A DNA stretch of 64,000 nt from Pristionchus mayeri (lineage: Eukaryota > Nematoda > Chromadorea > Rhabditida > Neodiplogasteridae). Position numbers and translations under genes: made by a program. The DNA lies in the NCBI GenBank assembly GCA_036245805.1, contig BTRK01000006.1:13176365-13240364 (forward strand). Reading direction: 5' to 3'. How positions within the stretch are numbered: position 1 is the stretch's first letter; the number at the start of each line of letters is the position of its first letter. Under the pieces are notes generated by a model, which did no database searches, was not told where the DNA came from, and worked only from the letters and a program-made list of their open reading frames with translations. Below are positions 22,412 to 32,856 of the stretch, piece by piece.

Positions 22412-24614
22412 TTGCTGGAATTGTTCTCAACGCTTTCCTTCTCTACCTGGTCCACCGATTTTCGCGCAAGGAACTCGGCGCTTACAAGCATCTGCTAACA
22501 ATATTCGCTGCTCATGATATATTCCTATCGATTGTAGAGGCATCCCTTAATATGGTAAGTGATTACAAATAAATTACAGCCTTCATTAGTTTCTTTAGAA
22601 AGTGATACGCGTCGGGACTATTATCAGCGTTGTGAGTCAGACCTTTTGGGAAAGCCGAGTTTGTCTTAGTATACATAATTAGTAAGCATATGAATTCAGC
22701 ACATTGTAAGCGCCTACGTGGGATTTTACTCCTTGCCTTTTTTCCTTACTAACCTGAACTTCCTCTATCGATACTGGGCTATTAGTAGGTAAAAACACTT
22801 CTCTTTGCTGGTGTTCACACCATTTCTTGCATGTTAACTATGTTTTCATAACAATGTTGATATTTTTAGTCCGTGGAAGCTCCATCGCTTCTCTAACACT
22901 CGATTTCAAGTGTATTTCCTTGCTGGCGCCGCTGGAACATGTGCCGTTTGGTTTGAATTTGTATCTCGTATTCCTATTTACATTATAGTTATGTTAGCCA
23001 CGTAGTAAGGTCAGTCAAGGAGTACATATATTACTAGCAAGTCAACACGACATTACCCAATGCTTACTCTAATACTACGACAAATATCAAAGGTGGAAAG
23101 ATCAAATTTGAATTCCAGCAAATGCATATATCTGCTCCCAGTACTAGCGCCTTTTCCGTGTATGAGGAATAAATTGCTTTTACGCATCAAAGAATAAATT
23201 TCGAGTTCAAAGAGCCAAGATAGGCAATAGCGCGGGAATACAAATTACAAATTTGAACTTTCAATGTGTGGTATTTTGCATATACTCAATCAGGTACCTG
23301 ATCGTATGACAGTCAGGGAACATATTGGGAAAATATTAATCTAGGGTACTACTCTAGTGGTTTTTGTTTTCATCCGACCTAGTGCCCTGGCAAGCAGTCA
23401 ACACTGCATTACGCGATGCGTACTATATATCCTCATCAGGTATCTGACCTTCCTGCTCGCCTGTGATGGGGACATCGACGAACCAGGAACTGCCGTCGTT
23501 AGGGAAGCCTATCGAATGCACTCCAATATCAACATCTCGGATGGCTGGGTGGTCATGGATTTCTGGGTGCTAACATCAGGAAATATTGACTACGGTTCTG
23601 GGTCGCAATCCTCGGTCCCGGGTTCCGAATTTTTTTTCGGGGCCCGGGCTGTAATTCAGAACTGGCATATTGAAACATATTAGAAATATTTTGAACAATA
23701 CAATTATAATGTTTCAGCCAGACGGTGTCTTTGCGCCGAAGCCCTTTCTCGTCCTGCTCTTTACTGATCTACTCATGTGCTTCTCCTTGCTAAGCGCGGT
23801 CTCGCTCTGCTCCATGACTTTCTATGCCATCCACGCCAACATAATGGTATTTTGTGATATATTCATCGTCTGCGACGGGTCGCACTAAGTAGAGAAGACT
23901 TAGTCATCACAATACGAGGAATGTCGGAATGCGATAAATGCTTTAGGTCTCTGACACCTCCCGGAAGCAACAGCAAACCGTGCTCATCGCTCTCTGTGTG
24001 CAGGTTCAGTAAATATTAAATGAATGCATTTCATCGGTTAATGGCCAGTCCCTCCCTCCCCCATTTGCTCTCCATCTAGCCTACTAATTTATATGTATTC
24101 CGCTGTATTTATTTTCGATAGATCAACTTCTCAATGATGCAAAGTTATGACAATTGGCGGGAACGGGTAAAAAAAATTTAAACAAAAAAAATTAACCGAA
24201 AAAGTGCTTAAAATCAATTACTTTAACATCATGTACAGGCCTCAATTCCGATCGTTTGTGTCTACATGCCGTATGCGAACAACATGAACGCCCCGTTCTT
24301 TGGCGTTGCAGACTTGATTGCCCCGGGAACCAGCGCATCACTGTTGTCGGCCTTTCCCCTCTGCGATGCGATAGTTATCATTGTCATGATCAGGTAACCC
24401 AGTCTATATCATACATCCACTGCAAGTTACCGAAGACTCCGTAAATTCCATCATAGCTGCCCCTGGAGGATGTACATTTTAATTGAGGGACTACCGGAAG
24501 GGAGCAATCAGCCTATTGCTCAGAATCAGAAAGAGCAAGCAGGCTCCGACGATGTCGACCATAGTTGTTTCGTCCGCGGTAACCCCTTCGCTAAACATCG
24601 ATACAAGTAACTGA
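22412..24614 (+). CDS. STR-superfamily seven-transmembrane chemoreceptor, 5' end unresolved
   Basis: Predicted G-protein-coupled chemosensory receptor of sensory neurons (family knowledge). Exon 22412-22554 gives NAFLLYLVHRFSRKELGAYK and then LLTIFAAHDIFLSIVEA, matching the STR/SRJ pattern around TM1-TM2. An exon ending at 22788 gives FFLTNLNFLYRYWAISR (TM3 and the following arginine). An exon from about 22870 gives PWKLHRFSNTRF. A loop exon from about 23441 gives GTAVVREAY. About 23711-23845 gives a helix (FLVLLFTDLLMCFSLLSAV). About 23946-24001 gives TSRKQQQTVLIALCVQ, the STR signature SxkxrxxQxxLxxALxxQ. About 24239-24393 and the exon ending at 24614 give FPLCDAIVIIVMIRDYRKG. An initiator exon was not found, so the gene may be 5' incomplete. 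A fragment of the GGATGAG MITE lies at 23347-23384. Confidence 0.75.
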
Positions 24615-24789
24615 TCAATGCAAAAATGTAGTCATATTTCATTGGATGTTTTTTTTTTGTAGACTGCTCGGAGTTTTCGTTCACGTTTCAAATTCGAATA
24701 AAGAATTTTATGTTTAGTATATTATTATTGTCATTGAAGAAAAGCGTGTTATTACCATAAATTAAGATAACCATATTGATATTATGCAT

Positions 24790-26499
24790 TTAAGAGACAT
24801 TCCACGAGAAAACGTACCAACCTTCGGATGACTTTTTTGCAACCCCCTCAATATCTCGCTGGTGAAGTTCCCAAACCAAGTGCTGATATTTGGCCCAATA
24901 TGAAGGGCTGTGGTGCACTTTCCAAAAAATGCTAGACCAGGTCCAAAAAAAATCGAAATTTTCAATTTTTTTAAAAGTAAGATATTATAGTTTTTTCTGG
25001 AGTATTTTTCGATGAAAATAACGAAAAATTTACTGAAAAGGCGATCTGTTATCGATAAAGTGTCGAAAACATGGATTTTCGACAATTTTTTGGCCGTCCT
25101 GAAAATTTCTAATGCTGTGGACCAAAACTAAAGCCATTTTCGGATTTTCCATCAAAAACTGCATATAATTTCCAAATTTCACGAAAATTAATATGTGCGC
25201 TCGGAAGTTACGTGTTCGAGAAGAAGGCAACCTTAGAGCTAACTTGAAGATACAAATAATCACATTTTGTCCATATTGTGCCAAATGGGCAGTTTTAAGC
25301 TTCGAAACTTGTTTTTACAACAAATACAATAATTTGAGACCATGAACTGGCAATTTGAAGCCTTTAATTTGAAAATTTCATTTTTGGAAAATCCTAATTT
25401 CATGCTTTCCACAAATTTCGGCATTTTTTCGAGATTATTATGATCGCAATGATCAGCAATGTCCCATTACGCCATATTATTATAGAATAAACTTCTGTAA
25501 AGTAGTTTTTGTATGTTAAGCACATAATTTCGAAACCTAATGATTTGATAACTCGAGAAAACGCGATATTTTTGATTTTTTTGAAATTTTGGGAGTTTGG
25601 GGCACTCTGAGATTGCTAGATGAAGTTCATCCGCACGATATTTCACTAAGAATTTCTAAATCCAACCAAATTGATGATTTCCAATTGGTTTGGAAGCCAT
25701 CTGACGAAAAAAATATTTTCATAAAATAATTTCCACTTCAGCAATTATGAAAAAAAAAATTTCAGCAGATGGTTTCCAAAACTGTCGGAAATCATTATTT
25801 GGGTTGGATTTAGAAATTCTTAGTGAAATATCGTGCGGATGAACTTCATCTAGCAATCTCAGAGTGCCCCAAACTCCCAAAATTTCAAAAAAAATCAAAA
25901 ATATCGCGTTTTCTCGAGTTTTCAAATCATTAGGTTTCGAAATTATGTGCTTAACATACAAAAACTACTTTACAGAAGTTTATTCTATAATAATATGGCG
26001 TAATGGGACATTGCTGAACATTGCGATCATAATAATCTCGAAAAAATGCCGAAATTTGTGGAAAGCATGAAATTAGGATTTTCCAAAAATGAAATTTTCA
26101 AATTAAAGGCTTCAAATTGCCAGTTCATGGTCTCAAATTATTGTATTTGTTGTAAAACAAGTTTCGAAGCTTAAAACTGCCTATTTGGCACAATATGGAC
26201 AAATTGTGATTATTTGTATCTTCAAGTTAGCTCTAAGGTGGCCTTCTTCTCGAACACATAACTTCCGAGCGCACATATTAATTTTCGTGAAATTTGGAAA
26301 TTATATGCAGTTTTTGATGGAGAATCCGAAAATGGCTTTAGTTTTGGTCCACAGCATTAGAAATTTTCAGGACGGCCAAAAAATTGTCGAAAATCCATGT
26401 TTTCGACACTTTATCGATAACAGATCGCCTTTTCAGTTGCAAAAAAGCCATCCGTAGACCCCTCCCAAAAGGTACGTTTTCTCGTGGAATGTCTCTTAA
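24790..26499. repeat. Large palindromic element flanked by TTAA
   Basis: About 1.71 kb with near-perfect arms of about 850 bp meeting near 25740. Both ends read TTAAGAGACATTCCACGAG inward. The arms carry ordered matches throughout (for example CGAGAAAACGCGATATTTTTG and its complement). Apparent ORFs in the arms are mirror images of each other and not genes. TTAA at both ends may be the target duplication. The right TTAA overlaps the stop codon of CX copy E. Confidence 0.85.
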
Positions 26500-28204
26500 T
26501 AACGTTCAGGCTTCATCCAGTATCCGTTGACTGTCTGGAATTTGGGAAGTGAGTAGGGCGAGATATCCGCAAATTCCGACGAATATGCAGGAGGAGGTGA
26601 GATGTTGTCGTCAGATCCGTAGATCGTGAAGATTTCATCCTTTCCATCGCCTTCGATTTGGTTAGTGAATGGACCTGCAACAGTTTGCTTATTTCACGCT
26701 GTATTGAAATACTATGTTGACTTCTCTGGATCAATACTATTCATCCACTGATATTCATCTATTAAGATCAAAACACAAAATTACTAAATATCTGTGGTAT
26801 ATTTAATAATTTTACGTATATTTGCAATAGTATAGTTGCTTACCTCTACCAGCAAGGGCCAGCAATGCGCAGTCAATAACACCGTACAACGCATAGAAAG
26901 CGATGGTCACTTGGAAGATGGTGTATATTATCACTCCCATGCTGTAATAACATACGCGTTAAATGTTCGTGAGTTCGCACTGATAAGTTGCAAAATTTAA
27001 AATCTGGAATATTAAAGCTACCCGATTTCAATGCTGGCTTGCTCTCGGAGTTCTTTGAAGGACGGAGGATCGCAACATTCCCATGCGCAGCACACGTTGC
27101 TTGCAGGACACATCCACGTGAAGTGAGTGAGTCTGGAATTGTTCATTGCTGGAGCGCTTTTGAAGTATAATTTCAATGGACAAGTTACAAAGAATACTAT
27201 TTGAAAACTCACTGATCCCCGTCGGCCGACTCGAACCGATACGGCGCGAGGTGAGGAAATTGGCTGATTGGCGCGATACATCTGTAAAATTCGAAATATA
27301 TGGCACATGCATTCTTTGTTTTGCATGTATCCATGACAACTATATTCTTCGAAGCAGCACCTTTTGCGCATCCCATTTTCGGGTTCACACTAAGAAATAT
27401 TTTTGTGGTCGTTCGTCGTGGTAAAGTTGAAGCATTTTGGAACAGGCAGTGTGGATAGATCTCCGTTGTTCCAGAAATATGCAAGTTGATCTGGACCAAC
27501 CCTGCAAGCACATGAATGGTGACAAATGTGATAACTTGTGAAAACTTGCTTGAACGGTCTCTTGATATCCGTGACTGAAAGTCTAAACGTTCGCACTGTT
27601 CCAGAGGCTGGTCCATTCTAAAAAAAATGAATGCAGTAATGAGTGATTCGAGAAATTCCCGGATATTTGCAAGGATCGACTAGCAATAGTGGCAAGTGTA
27701 CTTTTCAATCATGTTCTGCAGGATCACCTTTTTGGATTCATCCCGACTAACACTGAAGACTGCGGGGAAGGCGGTATCTGCGAAAAGTGCGACGTTGATA
27801 GTGGAACTGTTGACGGTCGGTCGTGACGAGACCGGACCCTGCCCATCGCCCCTCAATTATGGGTTATTCAAATGTGGATTCAATTGCATACTTGCAACGC
27901 TACTCTAGGAAATGCAATTTGATAATTGTCAGAAAATGTAGAGTAAACCGACCTGAAGCTTTCGACGAGGATCTCTCGTGTATGTGTATTGGAAATGGAT
28001 GGAGTGCACCGTGATCATGTTTGAATCGATCGATTTAGAATATTCGGGGGACTGTCCAGATACGGAATGTTCCCTGAAATAATTTGCTTATGTTGACTTC
28101 TTGAACAATTCTGATTGAACTAACATATGAAAATCCACAAACTCACACATCACTCCTTGACTAAATAAGGGAAGTTGAAGCAGCAGTACTGATAAACACA
28201 ACAT
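26496..28204 (-). pseudogene. CX-module membrane gene with one in-frame stop and a PPPAY tail (copy E)
   Basis: Start exon at 28204: MLCLSVLLLQLPLFSQGV (signal peptide). Then about 28078-27945 (VSGQSPEYSKSID, VHSIHFQYTYTRD), about 27845-27690 (TVNSSTINVALF), about 27612-27553 (FRLSVTDIKRPFKQVF), about 27505-27370 (LAYFWNNGDLS), about 27290-27215 (CIAPISQFPHLAPYRF) and about 27133-27040 (CPASNVCCAWECC). A membrane segment is near 26938-26845 (IIYTIFQVTIAFYALYG). The tail exon starts at about 26670, contains ISPPPAYSSEF and NGYWMKPERY, and stops at 26496-26498 inside the TTAA of the adjacent palindrome. The YFW exon carries TAG at 27390-27392, exactly where paralogues have Tyr or Phe before Cys. 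Every other exon is open, so this may be a recent null allele, a base error or readthrough. Confidence 0.65.
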
Positions 28205-28320
28205 TGTTGCCTAAAATGTTTCCGTTCTGGGATTAAGTCCGGGCGGAGAAATCAAGATTTGGGCAGCACTTCGTGCCCACAAAATGAAATCTCTGCTCTG
28301 ACTGGTCACCCAGACACGGC

Positions 28321-28437
28321 GAGACGCTACACATAGTCGCCTCGAACCACGGGAACACTTAGTCAACCCGGCGTTATGGTGCTACACATAGTCACCATAA
28401 CGGAACGTGCTACACTTAGTCACGCTCACACAAGAAG
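28321..28437. repeat. Four tandem hairpins with a conserved loop and variable stems
   Basis: Within 117 bp the loop CTACACATAGT or CTACACTTAGT recurs. Unit 1 has stem GAGACG/CGCCTC (one mismatch). Unit 2 is reduced, CGGG-AACACTTAGTCAA-CCCG. Unit 3 has a perfect 10-bp stem CGTTATGGTG/CACCATAACG. Unit 4 has CGTG/CACG, extendable with one mismatch. The stems differ from unit to unit but each pairs with itself. The array lies 117-233 bp 5' of the CX copy E start, so it may be in its promoter or leader. Confidence 0.75.
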
Positions 28438-28864
28438 AAGCTCGGCAAAACAAGAAGAAAGTGCAGAGAGAAGACAAGGAGGATAACGCAGAAACGCACC
28501 AAACGACTACGTGAATAAACCCTTGAAATCCCATTGCAAACGCCCCTTGAATACGAGAAAAGATAATAATAATTATTTATAAAATAAGAGAGCAGCATAA
28601 CACAACATTCTCCCACGACGACCGGGAGAGGAAGTGAAATAAACAAGAATTACAAATGCTGCGGTGCAAGGCAGTACCGTATGCTAACAATCGTGGTAAG
28701 AAACAATGACACTCGGGCAACGAGACGGGGGCAACGATTACGGTTGGTTTGTTCAAAGGAGGGAACAAACGTGACATACTTATTATTTAATGTACGAATT
28801 AAATATTGTAATGCTTATTGGGAGTAATTATTAATTAATTGGGGTTATTCTATCGGGAAAACCC

Positions 28865-28992
28865 CTTCCTTCTACAGGGAGCGAGAGGGGAGGAGGGAAA
28901 GAATCGGGACTGGAGATATGGGAGAGAGTGAGAGTGACCTGCGCACAACTGAGATATCGAGAAGGTCAGATGAGAGGGCTAGGATGAATTCT
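28865..28992 (-). promoter_or_regulatory. Conserved upstream block, variant 2
   Basis: GGAGAGAGTGAGAGTGACCT is followed by CAACTGAGATATCGAGAAGGTCA and a GGATGAATTC-like string. The same order occurs at 29985-30145 (GGAACTGAGATGTTGCC, AAGGTCATGA, GGATGAGTTC). It lies about 660 bp 5' of copy E, farther than at the other genes. Confidence 0.4.
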
Positions 28993-29228
28993 CTTTTGGG
29001 AAAACAGTTTCGCTGGATCTGTTTAGAAAATTGTTTCCAAGGATGTGTTTATTGAATTTATCACAATCACGACATACCAGACAATAATGGGAAATAATTC
29101 GCTTGTGATAATTTCAGTAGCGTTAAAATCTTGACTTAGACTTCCAATAACTGTGAAATTCATTGGGCGCATTCGAGAGAATAACAAAGAGGATGCGCAT
29201 CATTCACAATGTAAGTAGATAATACGTT

Positions 29229-29889
29229 TCATTCGTCATCGTCCTCGGTTGAGTGGGCGCCCTGCACTGCAAAATTTATGATGATAAGACAATTAGCTTC
29301 TCATAAATTATTGTTCTTACGTTCACCCATAATTACGGTCCAAATGTAGTATAGTACATAACACACATCGTATAAGCCAAATCCGACATAGAATATGATC
29401 TCGGCGATCCTGTAAGAGAAACTTTTTTTTCGTAGATTATCGTCCGGTTTGACCAGATAAAGCACATGTACGCGCTGAGACAAATACTTGCCCGATTTCC
29501 CTACTGGCCGATTCACGAGTATCACATCATGTCGACCTGCAGCAAACTTTTCCTATCGGGCACATGCAAGTGGAGTTCGTAAACCTGAAATTTGCTGGAT
29601 ATGAAGCTTTTGTATAATTCTAAAATTGGTGTGGTGTATCTCCAAAATATAGTAACAACTAGCCTGTAGCCTTCTGCGTATATCTGTTTTTCGCGGTCTT
29701 CATTGTATATCGATGTGGAGTTCACAGGAATCATGTGAAATTCGAGAGATTCACCTGACAAATGAAAACACAAATGTGCGCACGAACTATTGTAAATTAT
29801 TTTAATGTTTAATAAAATATAAAATTACCTAAATCATCAAGGCACATCGATGCAGATATTCGGAGAAATATTATGCATGCAAGCAACAT
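29229..29889 (-). CDS. CX-family relative lacking the CX module
   Basis: Start exon at 29889: MLLACIIFLRISASMCLDDL (signal peptide). Following exons near 29770-29660 (LEFHMIPVNSTSIYNEDREK), 29595-29530 (FQVYELHLHVPDRKSLL) and 29510-29411 (SGKYLSQRVHVLYLVKPDD). A membrane segment is at about 29408-29325 (IIFYVGFGLYDVCYVLYYIW), then an acidic end, GAHSTEDDDE, with the stop at 29229-29231. The signal peptide, the beta exon resembling LxVxDxxK and the upstream block at 29985-30145 tie it to the CX cluster. The YFW, CAAPI and CCxWECC exons are absent. It may be a decoy-like or degenerate short form. Exon joins are less certain than for the full copies. Confidence 0.5.
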
Positions 29890-29984
29890 TGCACTGTAAT
29901 TCTAGCTTGCACTGAAAACTATAGGAAAACGTAGAGAATAAACAACTGAAAGATAAGCGCAGGTGAGAATGGATGCCGTGGATA

Positions 29985-30145
29985 AGAGTGGAAATACAGT
30001 GCGTGTGGTTGGTGAGAGAGGCAGATGGGGAAGGATATAGGCGAGGAGTGAGAAAGACAGCGAGGATAATGAGAGAGTGAGAGTGACCTGTACGGAACTG
30101 AGATGTTGCCAAGGTCATGACAGTCTCGAGGGAAGGATGAGTTCG
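29985..30145 (-). promoter_or_regulatory. Conserved upstream block of the CX-less paralogue
   Basis: GAGAGAGTGAGAGTGACCTG, then GGAACTGAGATGTTGCC and AAGGTCATGA, as upstream of copy E. It lies 100-250 bp 5' of the start at 29889. Confidence 0.45.
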
Positions 30146-30441
30146 GTTTCTCATTGACCGCCATTGTTACGAGTGACCTTCTCCTCCTGTAGATGCAAAT
30201 ATTGAGGCCGCATGCATGAAGTGTTGCCGGGAAATCAGTTTGCCCCAGCATAACCCATCGCAGCATAACCATTTATCCACAGAATGCTAATGAACGCTCC
30301 ACGGGAAGTGTCAAAACTCTTTCGTTGATGCTGTAGATATTTTTCCTCCGAGATAATTCATCACTCTTTGATGCGACAGTGATTGAAGATTTTGATCCTA
30401 CTTTGCTGCGTAAATTTTCGACGATCCTGTAAATACGGAAA

Positions 30442-31735
30442 CTACTGAAATTTGTTGAGCATTGAAATATCGCGTCGGCACAGCCGGCAGATTCGACGTA
30501 TGCAATGATAAATGGAGATGAATAAATGATGAATGTGGATGCGATATATACAATCGTGAACGGTAAAAGCGATTAAAAATATGAATATGAACATGATGAT
30601 AATGCTGAAAATATATTGTTTTATTCGAAAAAAAAATATATTGCTTAATTCGAAAAGGGAAATCTTCAAACTCACTAATCCCATATGTCAGCCCCTGGAA
30701 TACGCACACAGCACTCCCAGGCGCAGCACTCTGTACCAGCCGGGCATAACCACGCGAAGTGGGTGATCCTGGCATTCAAATTGTCGCTCTAATTCAAATA
30801 TATATTATGGAAGACTACCTTTTACCAAGTGCGGAACGGAATCGAAATGGGGCGATGTGAGGAAAATCAGATATTAGAGCTGCGCATCTGAATTAAATCA
30901 TTCGCATCTTCGAAGCAATTTTTAAAACCGTACCTGTCTGATTTTGTTAAATTGCAGTGTGTAAATTTGCGAATATCATTGGAAGATAAAAATTCAGCGC
31001 AATCAATTGAGGATACAGGCAATTTGTCAGCTCCCCAAAAATATGAAAGATTGGTCGCTCCAACACTGAAATTAAGATTCTTTATTAGCAGAAAGCTATC
31101 GAAAAAACGGACGTGAATGGCTTATCGGCTTCCTTGACAATTAAATTGATCTTACGAAGTTTCGAGCGTGAAACGGTAAATCTTGCCTGAAATTACTCCA
31201 AATATTCACAGCAGACAAGCTACTGAAATCATAATTATGGAATATGTTATTGCATTCAGGCAAAATTGACCTCGAGAGTATCAGCTTCTGTTATGAACAC
31301 TCGAACGAATGCGTCATCGTGGAACAATGAATCGTAGACTGTCGAACTGTTAACTGAAGGACTTCTCGAGGCATTCGTGCTAAAGCCATCACCCCTGCAA
31401 AAAGCAATGCTCTGACAGTGTGGATCTGGCACTAATGATTTCAATAACACTAGCAATATTACCTGAATGAGTACGTCCAAATATTCTTATCGTCCGTGTT
31501 CAAAATTGAGGTCGATAGGACACCAATTGTCTTGTCATCGCTGTTGGTTCTAAGCATGGCACAATCGCCCGAGATCGAAGTAAAATTGAAGTGGGCTAAA
31601 ATATATTTACTTCATCTGTATTCGTTTGATGCCGAGATATTGCCATGTACAAAATGATGTTTTCGCGATATTGTGAAATCAGAACTAACTAATGTGCCGC
31701 GCGCCGAAGGCCGAAGTTGTCAATAGAAGTAGCAT
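30442..31735 (-). CDS. CX-module membrane protein with basic tail (copy F)
   Basis: Likely ATG at 31735-31733 giving MLLLLTTSAFGARHI (signal peptide; an earlier ATG in another frame is less convincing). Exons near 31600-31460 (LAHFNFTSISGDCAML), 31397-31258 (SVNSSTVYDSLFHDDAF), 31190-31118 (KINLIVKEADKPFTSVF), 31065-30955 (NLSYFWGADKLPV), 30893-30825 (CAALISDFPHIAPFRF) and 30770-30678 (CPAGTECCAWECC). That last exon could read into TAG, but a consensus GTGAGT donor overlaps it. After TTTTCAG the next exon gives a helix (IIIMFIFIFLIAFTVHD) and a Cys/Arg-rich tail (CIRRICRLCRRDISMLNK) to the stop at 30442. Valine of CPxGTVCC is glutamate here. Confidence 0.65.
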
Positions 31736-32228
31736 CCCGGATGGGACAATTATCGTTCATCAATTTCCTGAAAAAAATCAATCAATGAACCATGAAACCT
31801 GGAAATGAGTGCACATTTGGGAGAAGTCAAGAGGAGAAAAAGATTATGTAGGATGCGAGGGAGAGAGAGATGAGTAGAAAGACGAGGGAGCGGGCATGCC
31901 TGGGGTCCAGGCTAGTCGATAGAGCAAGAGAGGGGGGGGGGGGTGAGGGTGAGGGAGAGCGAGAGAAGAGAGAGCGCGAACGAGGCGCAGAAAGAACAAT
32001 ATACTAGAGCGAGAGCGATAAACGCGAGATATTATAGAACGCTTTTCAACTTTGTTGAAGCTTGTTTACTCATTATTTCAAAACAATGTTTTTGAAGTGA
32101 TCTCGTGATCAGAATTTAACGCTGAATTTTCTGGGATTTTTTCATGAATTTGGGGATATGCGAGTTCTGGCTGGTTCCATGTAATCACCAGTACCATTAA
32201 TATGAGTTTTTCATCTTTTCTTCTTCAC
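31736..32228. other. Upstream region of copy F, purine-rich
   Basis: From about 31840 to 32030 the plus strand is dominated by GAGAGA and a run of 14 G (near 31932-31945). This corresponds in position to the purine blocks of other copies, but the GTGACC module is not recognisable. No gene is seen. Confidence 0.4.
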
Positions 32229-32405
32229 GGCACTACACCGGATGAGAACCGTCGGATGAGAACCAAAAAATGGACCCTTCTGTAGAACTATCACATAAAC
32301 ATTTTTGACACGTTGGGAACCTACTGTGAACATACTGTAGAAGGGTAATTTCTTGGTTCTCATCCGGTGGGTTCTCATCCGACGGTTCTCATCCGACCTA
32401 GTGCC
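32229..32405. repeat. MITE with GGCACTA ends, copy 2
   Basis: About 177 bp. The ends GGCACTACACCGGATGAG and CGACCTAGTGCC and the internal GGATGAGAACC/GGTTCTCATCC repeats match the element at 4096. It is flanked by CTTCTTCAC on both sides. Confidence 0.8.
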
Positions 32406-32856
32406 CTTCTTCACATCTTTCTTCGTTCTTTTACGTTTTAATGGTAATTCTACGTTTGTTACTTTTTCGTTACGGTCTTCTCATCCTTCCATTTTTTTCC
32501 GTTGCGACATGGTTCATTGCCTTCCATTTCCGATCAGGATTGCATAATAATATGGTAACCCATTGACTTCCGCCTTGCTAGACGCACCTTCACACTAGTG
32601 ATTGTTCGAGATACGAGGAAAACGTGATCACGACAAGGGCGAAAAATATCGCCCGTGTTCATTACCTAAATCCATCGTTTGATCTCATTTAAATCGATCG
32701 CACAAGTCAGATTTAGTTAAAGTACAGTCGGTGTGCGGAAATCATTTGAAGATTATGTAATTTAGATTCTGTAATTTCACGCATGTATTCAATAAATCTG
32801 GGAAACTGCCATATTGAGCACTGTAAATGCCGTACCTCAAATTTTAGTTTGAAATA
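32406..32856. other. Diverged duplicate of the segment at 38.47-38.74 kb
   Basis: Around 32540-32660 the sequence CCATTGACTTCCGCCTTGC, then CACACTAGTG, CGTGATCACGACAAG and AAATATC, matches 38580-38695 (CCATTGAATTCCGCCTTGC, GGCACTAGTG, CGTGATCACGACAAG). Neither copy has a convincing gene. It is an unclassified two-copy repeat. Confidence 0.5.

Noticed and set aside
24762..26457. ORFs of 80-107 codons on both strands
   Set aside because: They are mirror images of each other in the arms of the palindrome; coding potential follows from AT-rich inverted sequence, not from a gene.
28321..28437. tRNA or snRNA gene as explanation of the hairpins
   Set aside because: No A/B box, acceptor stem or Sm site; the repeated loop with different stems does not match a known structured RNA that I can name.
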